From positions 1 to 40,595 of the forward strand of contig JAJTDM010000083.1 in the NCBI GenBank assembly GCA_021300575.1: a stretch of DNA of 40,595 bases, in the 5' to 3' direction. Source of the stretch: Rubrivivax sp. (GTDB taxonomy: Bacteria > Pseudomonadota > Gammaproteobacteria > Burkholderiales > Burkholderiaceae_C). Shown in pieces: positions 28,373-36,560 of the stretch; the first letter of the stretch is position 1, and each line of letters begins with the position of its first letter. Below the pieces are notes generated by a model. That model was not told the origin of the DNA and made no database searches. It saw nothing but the letters and a program-made list of their open reading frames with translations. The translations under genes were made by a program, and so were the position numbers.

Positions 28373-30605
28373 TCTCAGCGGATGACGGTCGCCAGCGCCG
28401 CAGCGTCAGGGCATTGGTGATGACGCTGACGCTGGACAGGGCCATGGCCGCACCGGCCACCATGGGACTGAGCAGCCCCAGCGCCGCCAGCGGGATGCCC
28501 ACCACGTTGTAGGCAAACGCCCAGGACAGGTTCTGGCGCAGCTTGCGCCGGATGGCCCAGGACAGTTCCCAAGCGTCCACCACGGCGGCCGGGTCGCCCC
28601 TCAGAAGAGTGAGGCCGGCGGTCTCGACGGCCACATCGGTGCCTGCGCCGTCTGCGGCCATGGCCAGGCCCACGTCGGCGGCGGCCAGTGCCGGGGCGTC
28701 GTTGACGCCATCGCCCACCATGGCCACGCCCTCGCCCGCGGGCAGGCCGCCTTTCAATTCGCCCACCACCCGGGCCTTGTCGCCCGGCAGCACCTCGGCG
28801 CGCACCTCGTCGATGCCCAGTGTGCGTGCCATGGACTCCGCGGCGCCCTGGTTGTCCCCGCTGACCATGACCACGCGCAGCCCCCGAGCCCGAAGCCGGG
28901 CGATGGCTTGCGCCGCACCGGCCTTGGCCTGGTCGCCAAAGGTCAGCAGTCCCAGCACCTGGGCTTGTCCCAGGCCCTGGCCCATCTCTGCGCCTCCAGG
29001 CGTGAACAGCCAGGACACCGTCTGGCCCGAGGTGGCGGCCTTCGCTGCCTGAGGCTGCAGCGGTCCTGGTTCCAGGCTGCTCTCGCTCAGCCAGCGTGTG
29101 CTGCCCAGTCGCAACAGGCGACCTTGCACCACGCCCTCGACGCCGCGGCCTGCCACCACCTGAAGACCGCTGACGGCTGGCAAAGGTTCGACGTCATGGC
29201 CTTGCGCTTCCAGCACCGCCCGCGCCAGAGGATGGTCGTTGCCTGATTGCAGTGCGGCGGCCCAGCGCAGCAGCCGGGCATCGTCTTCGGCCAAGCCTGA
29301 CACCGAGGCGCAGGCGGTCAGCCGCGGATGGCCTTGGGTCAGGGTGCCGGTCTTGTCGAAGGCGACGATGCGCACCGTGCGCAGCGTCTCCAGCGCCTGG
29401 GCATCGCGCACCAGGATGCCGTGACGAGCGGCCATGCCGGTGCCCACCATCAGCGTGGCCGGCGTCGCCAGGCCCAGGGCGCAAGGGCAGGCGATGACCA
29501 AGACCGACACGGCGTTCAAGATGGCGGCCACGGCGTCGCCGCGCAGCAGCCACCAGGCCAGCCCCGTGACCAACGCGATCACGATCACCGCGGGCACGAA
29601 CACCGCACTGACCTTGTCCACCAGTTGCTGGATGGGGGCCTTGTGGGCCTGGGCCGATTCCACCAGGCGCACGATGCGGGCCAGTTGCGGCTCGGCCCCG
29701 GTGGCGGTGGTGCGCACCACGACCAGGCCCTCGAGATTGAGCGCGCCGCCAGTGACCTGTTGCCCCACCTCGCGCGCCACGGGCAGGCTCTCGCCCGTGA
29801 GCAGCGATTCGTCCAGGTGCGTGCGGCCTTCGATGATCTGGCCATCGGTGGGCAGCCGTTCACCGGGGCGCACCACCACCTCGGAGCCCACGCGCAGCGC
29901 CGACAGCGGTACCTCGATTTCCACCCCTTCGCGGCGGATCCGCGCGGTCTCGGGTCGCAGGCGCCGCAGGGCCTCCAGCGACGCCAGCGTCTGGCGCTTG
30001 GCGCGGACCTCCATCCACTTGCCCAGCATCACCAGCGTGATGACCGTGGCAGCGCTCTCGAAGTACAGGTGCGGCATCTCACCCGGCCGGGCCTGCCACC
30101 ACAGCGCCAGGCTCAGACCGAAGGCGGCGGTGGTGCCGATGGCCACCAGCAGGTCCATGTTGCCGGCGCGGGCCTTCAGGGCCGCCCAGCCGGCACGGTA
30201 GAAGCGCGCGCCCAGCCAGAACTGCACCGGCGCCGCCAGCAGGGCCTGCACCCAGGCCGGCCACATCCAGTGCTGGCCCAGCAGATCGCCCAGCATGGGC
30301 AGCATCAGGGGCAGCGACAAGGCAGCCGCCAGGGCCACCTTCCAGCCCTCGTCATGCGGGCGGCGGTGCGGCTCGGCCAGCACGTCGGCGTCGGCCTGCA
30401 CGATGCTGGCCTCGTAGCCCGCACGCTGCACGGCGGCGAGCAGTTGCTGCGGGTCCGTACCGGCTTCGGCCTGGACCTGCGCCTGTTCGGTCGCCAGGTT
30501 GACGCTGGCCGCTTGCACACCGGCCACGCGGCCCAGGGCCTTCTCCACCCGGGCCACGCAAGAGGCGCAGGTCATCCCGTCGATGTTCAGGGTGTGCTCG
30601 GCCAT
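28341..30605 (-). CDS. copA: Cu+-exporting P1B-type ATPase
   Basis: This copper-translocating P-type ATPase has 754 residues from ATG 30605 (a second ATG two codons upstream leaves no room for a ribosome site). It has one N-terminal heavy-metal domain ([17 protein letters not shown], Cys13/Cys16), then membrane helices, the actuator motif TGES, and the ion-path motif CPC in [13 protein letters not shown]. The phosphorylation site is DKTGTLT, followed by the nucleotide-binding HP motif (NDHPLARAV) and [20 protein letters not shown]. These mark the P1B-1 (Cu+/Ag+) class. It exports cytoplasmic copper for detoxification or oxidase maturation. copZ diverges 60 bases upstream. Its 3' end overlaps that of cytochrome c4 by 32 bases. 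Confidence 0.95.
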   Translation of the reverse strand: MAEHTLNIDGMTCASCVARVEKALGRVAGVQAASVNLATEQAQVQAEAGTDPQQLLAAVQRAGYEASIVQADADVLAEPHRRPHDEGWKVALAAALSLPLMLPMLGDLLGQHWMWPAWVQALLAAPVQFWLGARFYRAGWAALKARAGNMDLLVAIGTTAAFGLSLALWWQARPGEMPHLYFESAATVITLVMLGKWMEVRAKRQTLASLEALRRLRPETARIRREGVEIEVPLSALRVGSEVVVRPGERLPTDGQIIEGRTHLDESLLTGESLPVAREVGQQVTGGALNLEGLVVVRTTATGAEPQLARIVRLVESAQAHKAPIQQLVDKVSAVFVPAVIVIALVTGLAWWLLRGDAVAAILNAVSVLVIACPCALGLATPATLMVGTGMAARHGILVRDAQALETLRTVRIVAFDKTGTLTQGHPRLTACASVSGLAEDDARLLRWAAALQSGNDHPLARAVLEAQGHDVEPLPAVSGLQVVAGRGVEGVVQGRLLRLGSTRWLSESSLEPGPLQPQAAKAATSGQTVSWLFTPGGAEMGQGLGQAQVLGLLTFGDQAKAGAAQAIARLRARGLRVVMVSGDNQGAAESMARTLGIDEVRAEVLPGDKARVVGELKGGLPAGEGVAMVGDGVNDAPALAAADVGLAMAADGAGTDVAVETAGLTLLRGDPAAVVDAWELSWAIRRKLRQNLSWAFAYNVVGIPLAALGLLSPMVAGAAMALSSVSVITNALTLRRWRPSSAEISGTSPAERS

Positions 30606-30614
30606 GCGCATACT

Positions 30615-31265
30615 CTAAGCTCGGGGCACTCGCTGCTGGCAGCATTGAACTTGACGAGGCACAACATGACCATCGAACTGACCCTGCCCGACATGACCTG
30701 CGGCCACTGCGCGAAGACCGTCACGGCCACCGTCCAACAGGTGGACCCGGCGGCACAGCTGACGATCGACCTGCCCACGCACAAGGTGGTGATCGAGTCG
30801 CAGTTGCCGCAGCAGGCCTTTGCCGCCGCGCTGACGGAAGAGGGTTAGGCGCCGCACGGCCTCGATGTAGGCGGGCCCATCGGGCGGCAGGCCGCTGCGT
30901 TGCGAGGCCCAGATCATCTCGCCCAGACATTCCATCACCTGGTGGTGCGCCTCGTGCAGCGACCCCAGGCGCTTGGCCAGGAGTTGCACGGCCTGGCGGA
31001 TGCCGCTGGGCTGGTCGATGGACACCTGCTCCGCGATGCTCAGGTGCATGCTCAGGTGCAGGAAGGGGTTGGTGCGGCCGTCCTCGACCGTGTAGACAGC
31101 CGCCAGCGCGGCATCCAGATCCTGCAGGTCGGCAGCGTACTCGGGGTGTTCGGACACCCAAGGGGCGGCCTGGGACTCCATCGCGTCCAGCGGCAGCCCT
31201 TCGGCATGCTTGCGCCACACCTCGCAAAAGAAGCGCCGGACGTCGTGCTGGGAGGGCTGGAACAC
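30615..31265 (-). CDS. DUF1841 family protein, with an abnormal C-terminal extension antisense to copZ
   Basis: Residues about 1-137 are a typical DUF1841 protein: VFQPSQHDVRRFFCEVWRKH, HPEYAADLQDLD, TNPFLHLSMHLSIAEQVSIDQPSGIRQ, LGSLHEAHHQVMECLGEMIWASQRSG and AYIEAVRRL. The start is taken as GTG 31265, where the family usually has MFxPS. Family members stop soon after this last motif (about 140 residues). Here the frame continues about 80 residues through DNA antisense to copZ to a stop at 30615, giving 216 residues. A TAA lies just after AVRR in a neighbouring frame, so a small indel has probably destroyed the native stop. The function of DUF1841 is unknown to me. Confidence 0.75.
   Translation of the reverse strand: MFQPSQHDVRRFFCEVWRKHAEGLPLDAMESQAAPWVSEHPEYAADLQDLDAALAAVYTVEDGRTNPFLHLSMHLSIAEQVSIDQPSGIRQAVQLLAKRLGSLHEAHHQVMECLGEMIWASQRSGLPPDGPAYIEAVRRLTLFRQRGGKGLLRQLRLDHHLVRGQVDRQLCRRVHLLDGGRDGLRAVAAGHVGQGQFDGHVVPRQVQCCQQRVPRA
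30666..30848 (+). CDS. copZ: Copper chaperone CopZ-like (heavy-metal-associated domain)
   Basis: This 60-residue single HMA domain begins MTIELTLPDMTCGHCAKTV, with the metal-binding MTCGHC (Cys12, Cys15). A GAGG ribosome site lies 8 bases before ATG 30666. It diverges from the copper ATPase, to whose N-terminal domain a CopZ would deliver Cu+. No CueR-like dyad was recognised in the 60-base divergent gap. The whole gene lies antisense to the C-terminal extension of the DUF1841 gene. HMA-type proteins can also bind other soft metals, but the neighbour favours copper. Confidence 0.85.
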   Translation: MTIELTLPDMTCGHCAKTVTATVQQVDPAAQLTIDLPTHKVVIESQLPQQAFAAALTEEG

Positions 31266-31327
31266 GCCAGAATTGTCCACGCCTTGCGCAACGTGCTGCA
31301 AGGTGTATCGAATCAAGGAATGACCTG

Positions 31328-32101
31328 TTGACCGACGCCTGGTGGGGCCAGCTGCCCCTGCTGAACGACCCATGGTTCTATGCCGTGGCGGTGCCCGCGG
31401 TGCTTCTGGTGGGTTTGAGCAAGAGCGGCTTTGCCAGCGGCTTCGGCTCCCTGGCCACGCCGATGATGGCCCTGGTCATTCCCGTGCCCCAGGCCGCGGC
31501 CATCATGCTGCCGCTGTTGATGGTGATGGACGCTGCCACGTTGCAGCAACTGTGGAGACACCGTGATCGCGCCCTGGTACGGCGTGTGGTGCCCTGGGGC
31601 ATTGCCGGCACGGTGGTGGGCTGGGCCCTGTTCGGTGTGTTGTCGGGCCCTGCCGTGGCGGGCCTTACCGGCGCGCTCACGTTGGCATTCCTGGCGCAGC
31701 GCCTGCTGTTTCCCCCGCGGCAGGACGCCCCGCCGGCGCCGGCCTGGGTTGGCTCGGCCTGCGCCACCGTGTCCGGCTTCACCAGTTTCGTGGCACATGC
31801 CGGTGGCCCGCCCCTGGCCGCCTACCTGCTGCCGCAAAAGCTGCCGCCGCTGGCCTACAGCGGCACCATGGCCGTCTTCTTCGGCGTGGTCAACCTGGCC
31901 AAGTGGGTGCCGTTCTCGGCACTGGGCCTGATTGACCTGCGCAACATGGCCACGGCCCTGGTGCTGCTGCCGCTGGCGCCGGCTGGCGTGTGGCTGGGTG
32001 TCTGGATGACACGCCATGTCAGCAACACCTGGTTCTACCGCCTGGCCTACACCGGCATGCTGCTGACCGGGCTGAAGCTGCTCTGGGACGGCCTGCGCTG
32101 A
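31328..32101 (+). CDS. TauE/SafE family sulfite/anion permease
   Basis: This is an integral membrane protein of 257 residues with about eight hydrophobic helices. The start is TTG 31328, preceded at good spacing by AAGGA; the nearby ATG (31319) hits a stop after three codons. Family motifs are LLVGLSKSGFASGFGSLATPMMALVIP near the N-terminus and its counterpart VSGFTSFVAHAGGPPLAAYLLP in the second half, plus a C-terminal YTGMLLTGLKLLWDGLR. TauE/SafE (DUF81) proteins export sulfite, sulfoacetate or related organic anions; the substrate here is not determined. It diverges from the DUF1841 gene across 62 bases. Confidence 0.9.
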   Translation: MTDAWWGQLPLLNDPWFYAVAVPAVLLVGLSKSGFASGFGSLATPMMALVIPVPQAAAIMLPLLMVMDAATLQQLWRHRDRALVRRVVPWGIAGTVVGWALFGVLSGPAVAGLTGALTLAFLAQRLLFPPRQDAPPAPAWVGSACATVSGFTSFVAHAGGPPLAAYLLPQKLPPLAYSGTMAVFFGVVNLAKWVPFSALGLIDLRNMATALVLLPLAPAGVWLGVWMTRHVSNTWFYRLAYTGMLLTGLKLLWDGLR

Positions 32102-32218
32102 GACCTTCCACGGGCAGCAGCCCGGCGAACTTCTTGAGGGCTTTCACGGACCGACTACCGGCCCCTGGCCCCTTAACATCGGTGTGCGCCGTGCGCAAGG
32201 ATCCGCTGGGAGGCCCCG

Positions 32219-32917
32219 ATGAAGGTGCTGCTGATCGATGACCATCCGCTGATACTCACCGCCTTGCAGGCGGTGATCAGCGGCCTGGGCGAGGACATTG
32301 CCGTGACGGGCGCGCAAAGCGCCGCTCAGGCCTGGGCGTGCCTGCGGGACACACCCGACTTCGACCTCGCCCTGCTGGATCTGGTGCTGGGCGACGCCGA
32401 TGGCTTCGAGGTGCTGGCGCAGATGCGCCAGGAGCACCCGCAGGTGCCGGTGGTCATCCTCTCCGCTTCCGAGAACGCCGGGGACGTGGTGCGCGCCCTG
32501 GACCTCGGGGCCATGGGATTCGTGCCCAAGCGCGCGTCCACCCAGGCGCTGGTGGAGGCCTTGCGCATCGTCATGTCGGGCGGACTGTTCGTTCCTCAGC
32601 ACCTGTTCGGGCCCAACCGTGGGCGGGTGCCAGAGGTGGCTGGCCCGCAGGACCTGGCTGGTGCGGTGGCGAAGTCGCTGGAGCACCTGGGCCTCACCCC
32701 GCGTCAGCACGACGTGCTGTCGGGGCTGCTCAAGGGCCTGCCCAACAAGCTCATCGCCCGGGAGTTGAGCCTGTCCGTGGACACGGTCAAGGACCATGTG
32801 GCCTCGGTGCTGCGGGCCCTGAACGTGACCAGCCGCACGCAGGCGGTGCTGGCCGTCAGCCGCATGGCCCAGGGGCAGCCCGGGGCGGTCTCGTGGCGGC
32901 GTGGCCGCCATGGGTGA
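32219..32917 (+). CDS. NarL/FixJ-type response regulator (receiver + LuxR HTH)
   Basis: This 232-residue two-component regulator has a receiver at residues 1-120, with an acidic pocket (DDH at 7-9), phospho-acceptor Asp54 (LALLDLVLGD) and the conserved Lys in GFVPKRAS. A LuxR-type helix-turn-helix follows at about residues 158-215 (LTPRQHDVLSGLLKGLPNKLIARELSLSVDTVKDHVASVLRALNV). Its 3' end overlaps the next gene by 8 bases, so the two are expressed together. No complete sensor kinase is next to it. The downstream gene carries only a kinase-like dimerisation segment and a receiver. Confidence 0.93.
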   Translation: MKVLLIDDHPLILTALQAVISGLGEDIAVTGAQSAAQAWACLRDTPDFDLALLDLVLGDADGFEVLAQMRQEHPQVPVVILSASENAGDVVRALDLGAMGFVPKRASTQALVEALRIVMSGGLFVPQHLFGPNRGRVPEVAGPQDLAGAVAKSLEHLGLTPRQHDVLSGLLKGLPNKLIARELSLSVDTVKDHVASVLRALNVTSRTQAVLAVSRMAQGQPGAVSWRRGRHG

Positions 32918-33692
32918 GGACGCCGAGGCTCGCCTTTTGCCCGGCGCAGCGCAGGACGCCTGGCGGCTGCAGCATCACGCCCTGCGCCAGCCGCTCAACG
33001 CGCTGGGCCTGTTCTGTGCGGCCTTGAAGATGCAGCCACTCAGCGCGGCCCAGCAGCCCTTGGTGGCGGGCATCGCCGAAGCGGCGCAGGACATCGAGCA
33101 CCTGGTCGATACCCACTTTGCTGCCCTGGCCGCTGTGCCCGCTTTGCCTGCGCTCCCTGCTTTCCCCGGGCAGCCTGGGTTGCCCGCGGCGGACGCCAAG
33201 GCCGATGCGCACCCCTCCCGTTCATCCGCCCCTGGGGAGGAGTTTCCACCGAGCCGGACCGTGCCCGCGGTTGTGGATCAAGCTGCCGACGCGCGCACGT
33301 CGCCGGCCTGCCGCATCCTCGTGGTGGACGACGACCACGCGGCGCGCACGGGCCTCGTGCTGCTGCTGGAGGCCTGGGGTGCCTGCGTCCAGTCGTTCGC
33401 CGACATCGAGTCCCTGGAGCGCTGGCTGTCCTCACCGCAGGCGATCCGGCCCGACCTGCTGATGCTGGACTACCACCTGCCCCGGCCCGGGGATGGCCTG
33501 ATCGCCCTGCGGCTGGTTCGCCAGACTTGGCCTGCGCAGCCGGTGCACACGCTGCTGATCACCGGTGACCGGCAGGCCGCCGTGGCCAATGCGCTGAGCG
33601 ACGGGTCGCTGGAGATCCTGGTCAAGCCGGTGCAGCCGGAGCCGTTACGGGCCACCATCCGCAAGCAGCTGGGGCCTCAGTTCGGGGTGTAG
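32910..33692 (+). CDS. DHp-like/receiver protein: hybrid histidine kinase fragment lacking the ATPase domain
   Basis: The 260-residue protein starts at ATG 32910, inside the end of the preceding regulator gene; an in-frame GTG at 32901 is also possible. Residues 18-72 resemble the dimerisation/phosphotransfer domain of hybrid sensor kinases. The H-box-like HALRQPLNALGLF makes His23 the candidate phospho-site (compare HDLRQPLHALGLF). A Pro/Ala linker follows (about 73-130), then a receiver at 134-255 with acidic pocket Asp140/141, phospho-acceptor Asp187 (LLMLDYHLPRPGDG) and Lys239 (ILVKPV). No N, G1 or G2 box of a HATPase domain is present, and no membrane or sensor region. It could be a His-Asp relay adaptor or a remnant of a larger kinase. 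It overlaps the convergent scpA by 16 bases. Confidence 0.75.
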   Translation: MGEDAEARLLPGAAQDAWRLQHHALRQPLNALGLFCAALKMQPLSAAQQPLVAGIAEAAQDIEHLVDTHFAALAAVPALPALPAFPGQPGLPAADAKADAHPSRSSAPGEEFPPSRTVPAVVDQAADARTSPACRILVVDDDHAARTGLVLLLEAWGACVQSFADIESLERWLSSPQAIRPDLLMLDYHLPRPGDGLIALRLVRQTWPAQPVHTLLITGDRQAAVANALSDGSLEILVKPVQPEPLRATIRKQLGPQFGV

Positions 33693-34534
33693 GACAAGCG
33701 CACATAGATCGGCGCGAAGGCCTCGGCCTGTGTCACTTCCAGCAGGCGTTCGCGGCACAGTTCCAGCATGGCGATGAAGGTCACCACCACCACCGCCTGC
33801 CCGCGCGTGGTGTCGAACAGCTCATGGAACTCCACGAAGCGCCGACCCTGCAGCCGCTTGAGCACCTGGCTCATGTACTCGCGCACCGAGAGCTGCTCGC
33901 GCGTGATGCGGTGGTGCTGGTTGAGCTTGGCGCGCTGCAGGATGTCTGTCCAGGCGGCGCGCAGGTCGCCGGGATCCACATCCGGCAGGCGCGGGGCCAG
34001 GCTCTGCTCGACCAGCACCTGAACGCGCAGGAAATCGCGCCCCAGCACGGGCAGGCCGTCCAGCTTCGCGGCCGCCAGCTTGATGCGCTCGTACTCCAGC
34101 AGGCGGCGTACCAGCTCGGCGCGCGGGTCCTCCGGCTCCTTGCCGTTCTCGCTCTTTCTGGGCGGCAGCAGCATGCGCGACTTGATCTCGATGAGCATGG
34201 CCGCCATCAGCAGGTACTCGGAGGCCAGTTCGAGGTTGTGCTTGCGGATCTGCTCGACGTAGTTCAGGTACTGCCGCGTGACGTCGGCCAGCGGAATGTC
34301 CAGGATGTTGAAGTTCTGCTTGCGGATCAGGTACAGCAGCAGGTCCAGCGGGCCTTCGAAGGCTTCAAGAAAGACCTCCAGCGCATCGGGCGGGATGTAC
34401 AGATCCTGCGGCAGCTGGAACAGGGGTTCGCCGTACAGGCGGGCCAGGGCGACCTGATCCACCACCTCGGGCGTGGCCGCCGAGGGCGCAGCGGACAACC
34501 CCGCCAGGCTTTCTGGCGCCGCTTCCGGGTTCAT
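33677..34534 (-). CDS. scpA: Segregation and condensation protein A
   Basis: ScpA is the kleisin subunit of the SMC-ScpAB condensin complex in chromosome segregation. From ATG 34534 (MNPEAAPESLAGLSAAPS) it has 285 residues. After a variable N-terminal region it shows the family core: FEGPLDLLLYLIRKQNFNILDIPLADVTRQYLNY, LELASEYLLMAAMLIEIKSRMLLP and RRLLEYERIKLAAAKL. A C-terminal winged-helix part follows (VVVTFIAMLELCRERLLEVTQAEAFAPIYVRL). The frame is open further upstream to 34615, but that region is not family-like. DUF3460 lies 22 bases upstream on the same strand, a usual Burkholderiales pairing. The 3' end overlaps the receiver gene by 16 bases. Confidence 0.93.
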   Translation of the reverse strand: MNPEAAPESLAGLSAAPSAATPEVVDQVALARLYGEPLFQLPQDLYIPPDALEVFLEAFEGPLDLLLYLIRKQNFNILDIPLADVTRQYLNYVEQIRKHNLELASEYLLMAAMLIEIKSRMLLPPRKSENGKEPEDPRAELVRRLLEYERIKLAAAKLDGLPVLGRDFLRVQVLVEQSLAPRLPDVDPGDLRAAWTDILQRAKLNQHHRITREQLSVREYMSQVLKRLQGRRFVEFHELFDTTRGQAVVVVTFIAMLELCRERLLEVTQAEAFAPIYVRLSYTPN

Positions 34535-34556
34535 GGCCTGGCGCCGGGGCACCCGG

Positions 34557-34757
34557 TCAGGACTTGGTCTGGTAGACGTAGGGCTGCTGCGGCACGCGGG
34601 CCTCGCGCCAGTCACCCTGCGCTTCGCGGTCCACGGGCCGGTCCCACAGCAGGGCGCGGCCGCTGCGCTGCTCTTCCTCCAGCGTGGGGCGCTGCGCCTT
34701 CAGTTGTTCAATGAACTGGGTCACGTCGGATCGGTAGGGCTTCCAGAACAGCGGCAT
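34557..34757 (-). CDS. DUF3460 family small protein
   Basis: This 66-residue protein starts at ATG 34757 (MPLFWKPYRSDVTQFIEQLK), aligning with the family's usual M-F-KPYxSD start. Other hallmarks are TLEEEQRSGRALLWDRPVDRE and the C-terminal RVPQQPYVYQTK. The upstream open frame (to 34934) overlaps the SulP gene and a repeat and is rejected. It precedes scpA, as in other Burkholderiales. The function is unknown to me. No good Shine-Dalgarno is visible. Confidence 0.88.
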   Translation of the reverse strand: MPLFWKPYRSDVTQFIEQLKAQRPTLEEEQRSGRALLWDRPVDREAQGDWREARVPQQPYVYQTKS

Positions 34758-34768
34758 GGCAGAGGGGT

Positions 34769-34806
34769 AGGTTCGGTTCAAGTAGGTTCGGAGGTTCGGT
34801 TCAAGT
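34769..34806. repeat. Short direct repeats upstream of DUF3460
   Basis: AGGTTCGG occurs three times (34769-34776, 34784-34791, 34792-34799). Two of these belong to a longer 14-base direct repeat, GGTTCGGTTCAAGT, at 34770-34783 and 34793-34806. They sit in the 61-base gap between the SulP stop and the DUF3460 start, in the 5' region of the DUF3460-scpA pair. Confidence 0.85.
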
Positions 34807-34818
34807 CGAAGGTGCAGT

Positions 34819-36540
34819 TTACGCGTCAGGGCCTTGCGAAAGCTGACGGGCTGGCGCCTGGTCAGCCGAGCCCGGCACCTGCGCCAGTGCCGACCAGTCG
34901 GCCACGATGCGTTCAGAACCCAAGGTGGCTTCAAAGCCGGAGCGATGGATCAGCGACAGCGGCTGTTCGTTGACGTCCACCAGGGTGAGCGTGACGCCAT
35001 GAAGCTGCAGGCTGCGGTGCAGTTGCTTGAGCGATTCCAGACCCGAGGTGTCCATCGAGATCAGGCGGTGCAGGTCCAGCACCACGTGCCGTGTGTCGGG
35101 GAGCATGCGCTGGGGCAGGTCTTCCACCTGGGCCACGGCCCCGAAGAACAGCGCACCGTAGAGGCTGAAGACCTGCGTCTGCGGCGCCAGCCCCGCGGGG
35201 AGGTCCTCGCCGCTGCGCGCCTCCACCCGGAACAGGGTGCCCATGCGCCAGATGAAGAACACGCACGCCATCACCAGCCCCACCTCCACGGCCACCGTGA
35301 GGTCGAACACCACCGTGAGGATGAAAGTGCCGAACAGCACCGTGCGGTAGGGCAGGTTGAAGCGCCGGGCGTGCGCGAACTCGCGCCATTCGCCCATGTT
35401 CCAGGCCACGAACAGCAGGATGCCGGCCAGCGCGGCCAGGGGCACGTGCAGGGCCAGCGGTGCGGCCACCAGCATCACGCCCAGCAGCGTGACGGCATGC
35501 ACCATGCCGGCCACCGGGCTGGTGGCGCCCGCCCGCACATTCGTCACGGTACGGGCGATGGTGCCGGTGGCGGGCATGCCGCCGAACAGCGGGCTCACCA
35601 GGTTGGCCACGCCCTGCGCCATCAGCTCCTGGTTCGGGTCGTGGCGAGGGTGCTCCGTCATGTTGTCGGCCACGCGCGCGCACAACAGCGACTCGATAGC
35701 CCCGAGCAGCGCGATGGTGAGGGTGGGCATCAGCAACTGCTTGGCGCCCATCCAGCTGAACTCGGGCAGGGCGAAGCTGGGCAGGGTCTGCGGGATGCCC
35801 CCGAAGCGCGAGCCGATGGTCTCCAGCGGCAGTTGCAGCACGGCGGTCAGCGCGGTGGCCCCTGCCAGGGCCACGAGGGTGCCGGGCAGGTGCGCGGCCT
35901 TGCGCTTGAGGCGTGGCCAGGCGCCCTGAGGCGCCGTGTCCATCTGGTAGGACTTGGGCCACAGCACCACCACGGCGGTGCAGGCCAGCCCCATCGCCAG
36001 CGCGGCCGGGTTCAGCGTGTGCAGATGGGCGGCCAGTACGCTGATCTGGGTGAAGAAGTCGGCCGGCAGCCTGTCGATCTGCAGGCCCAGCAGGTCCTTC
36101 AGTTGGGACAGCCCGATGAGCACGGCGATCCCGTTGGTGAACCCGATGACGATGGACACCGGGATGTAGCGGATCAGCGCGCCCAGGCGCAGCCAGCCCA
36201 TCAGGAACAGCAGCACCCCGGCCAGGGCGGTGGAGATGAGCAGGTTGGCCAGCCCGTAGCGTTCCACGATGCCGTAGACGATGACGATGAAGGCGCCGGC
36301 CGGCCCGCCAATCTGCACGCTGGAGCCGCCCAGCGCCGAGATCAGGAAGCCCGCGACGATGGCCGTGACCAGGCCCGCTTCGGGCTTGAGGCCGGAGGCG
36401 ATGGCAAAGGCCATGGCCAGCGGCAGCGCCACGATGCCCACCGTGACGCCGGCGCTGATGTCGGCGCCTAAGCGGCGGCGGTCGTAGCCTTGCAGGCTGC
36501 TCAGCAGCCGGGGGCGGAAGGGGTGGAGCGGGATGTGCAT
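34819..36540 (-). CDS. SulP family anion transporter (SLC26-like) with STAS domain
   Basis: This inner-membrane transporter has 573 residues. Its membrane domain (about residues 20-420) carries SulP signatures: DISAGVTVGIVALPLAMAFAIASGLKPEAGLVTAIVAGFLISALGGSSVQIGGPAGAFIVIV, FTNGIAVLIGLSQLKDLLGL, and ELMAQGVANLVSPLFGGMPATGTIARTVTNVRAGATSPVAGMVH. A C-terminal STAS domain follows (VFSLYGALFFGAVAQVEDLPQ; HVVLDLHRLISMDTSGLESLKQL). Substrates in the family include sulfate, bicarbonate and dicarboxylates; none can be assigned here. It starts 20 bases after metG on the same strand and may be cotranscribed with it. Confidence 0.93.
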   Translation of the reverse strand: MHIPLHPFRPRLLSSLQGYDRRRLGADISAGVTVGIVALPLAMAFAIASGLKPEAGLVTAIVAGFLISALGGSSVQIGGPAGAFIVIVYGIVERYGLANLLISTALAGVLLFLMGWLRLGALIRYIPVSIVIGFTNGIAVLIGLSQLKDLLGLQIDRLPADFFTQISVLAAHLHTLNPAALAMGLACTAVVVLWPKSYQMDTAPQGAWPRLKRKAAHLPGTLVALAGATALTAVLQLPLETIGSRFGGIPQTLPSFALPEFSWMGAKQLLMPTLTIALLGAIESLLCARVADNMTEHPRHDPNQELMAQGVANLVSPLFGGMPATGTIARTVTNVRAGATSPVAGMVHAVTLLGVMLVAAPLALHVPLAALAGILLFVAWNMGEWREFAHARRFNLPYRTVLFGTFILTVVFDLTVAVEVGLVMACVFFIWRMGTLFRVEARSGEDLPAGLAPQTQVFSLYGALFFGAVAQVEDLPQRMLPDTRHVVLDLHRLISMDTSGLESLKQLHRSLQLHGVTLTLVDVNEQPLSLIHRSGFEATLGSERIVADWSALAQVPGSADQAPARQLSQGPDA

Positions 36541-36560
36541 GGTGTCCCGCCCTGGGACTT

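Noticed and set aside
30606..30665. CueR-type operator between copA and copZ
   Set aside because: No dyad with 19-base promoter spacing could be found; copper regulation of this pair remains only an inference.
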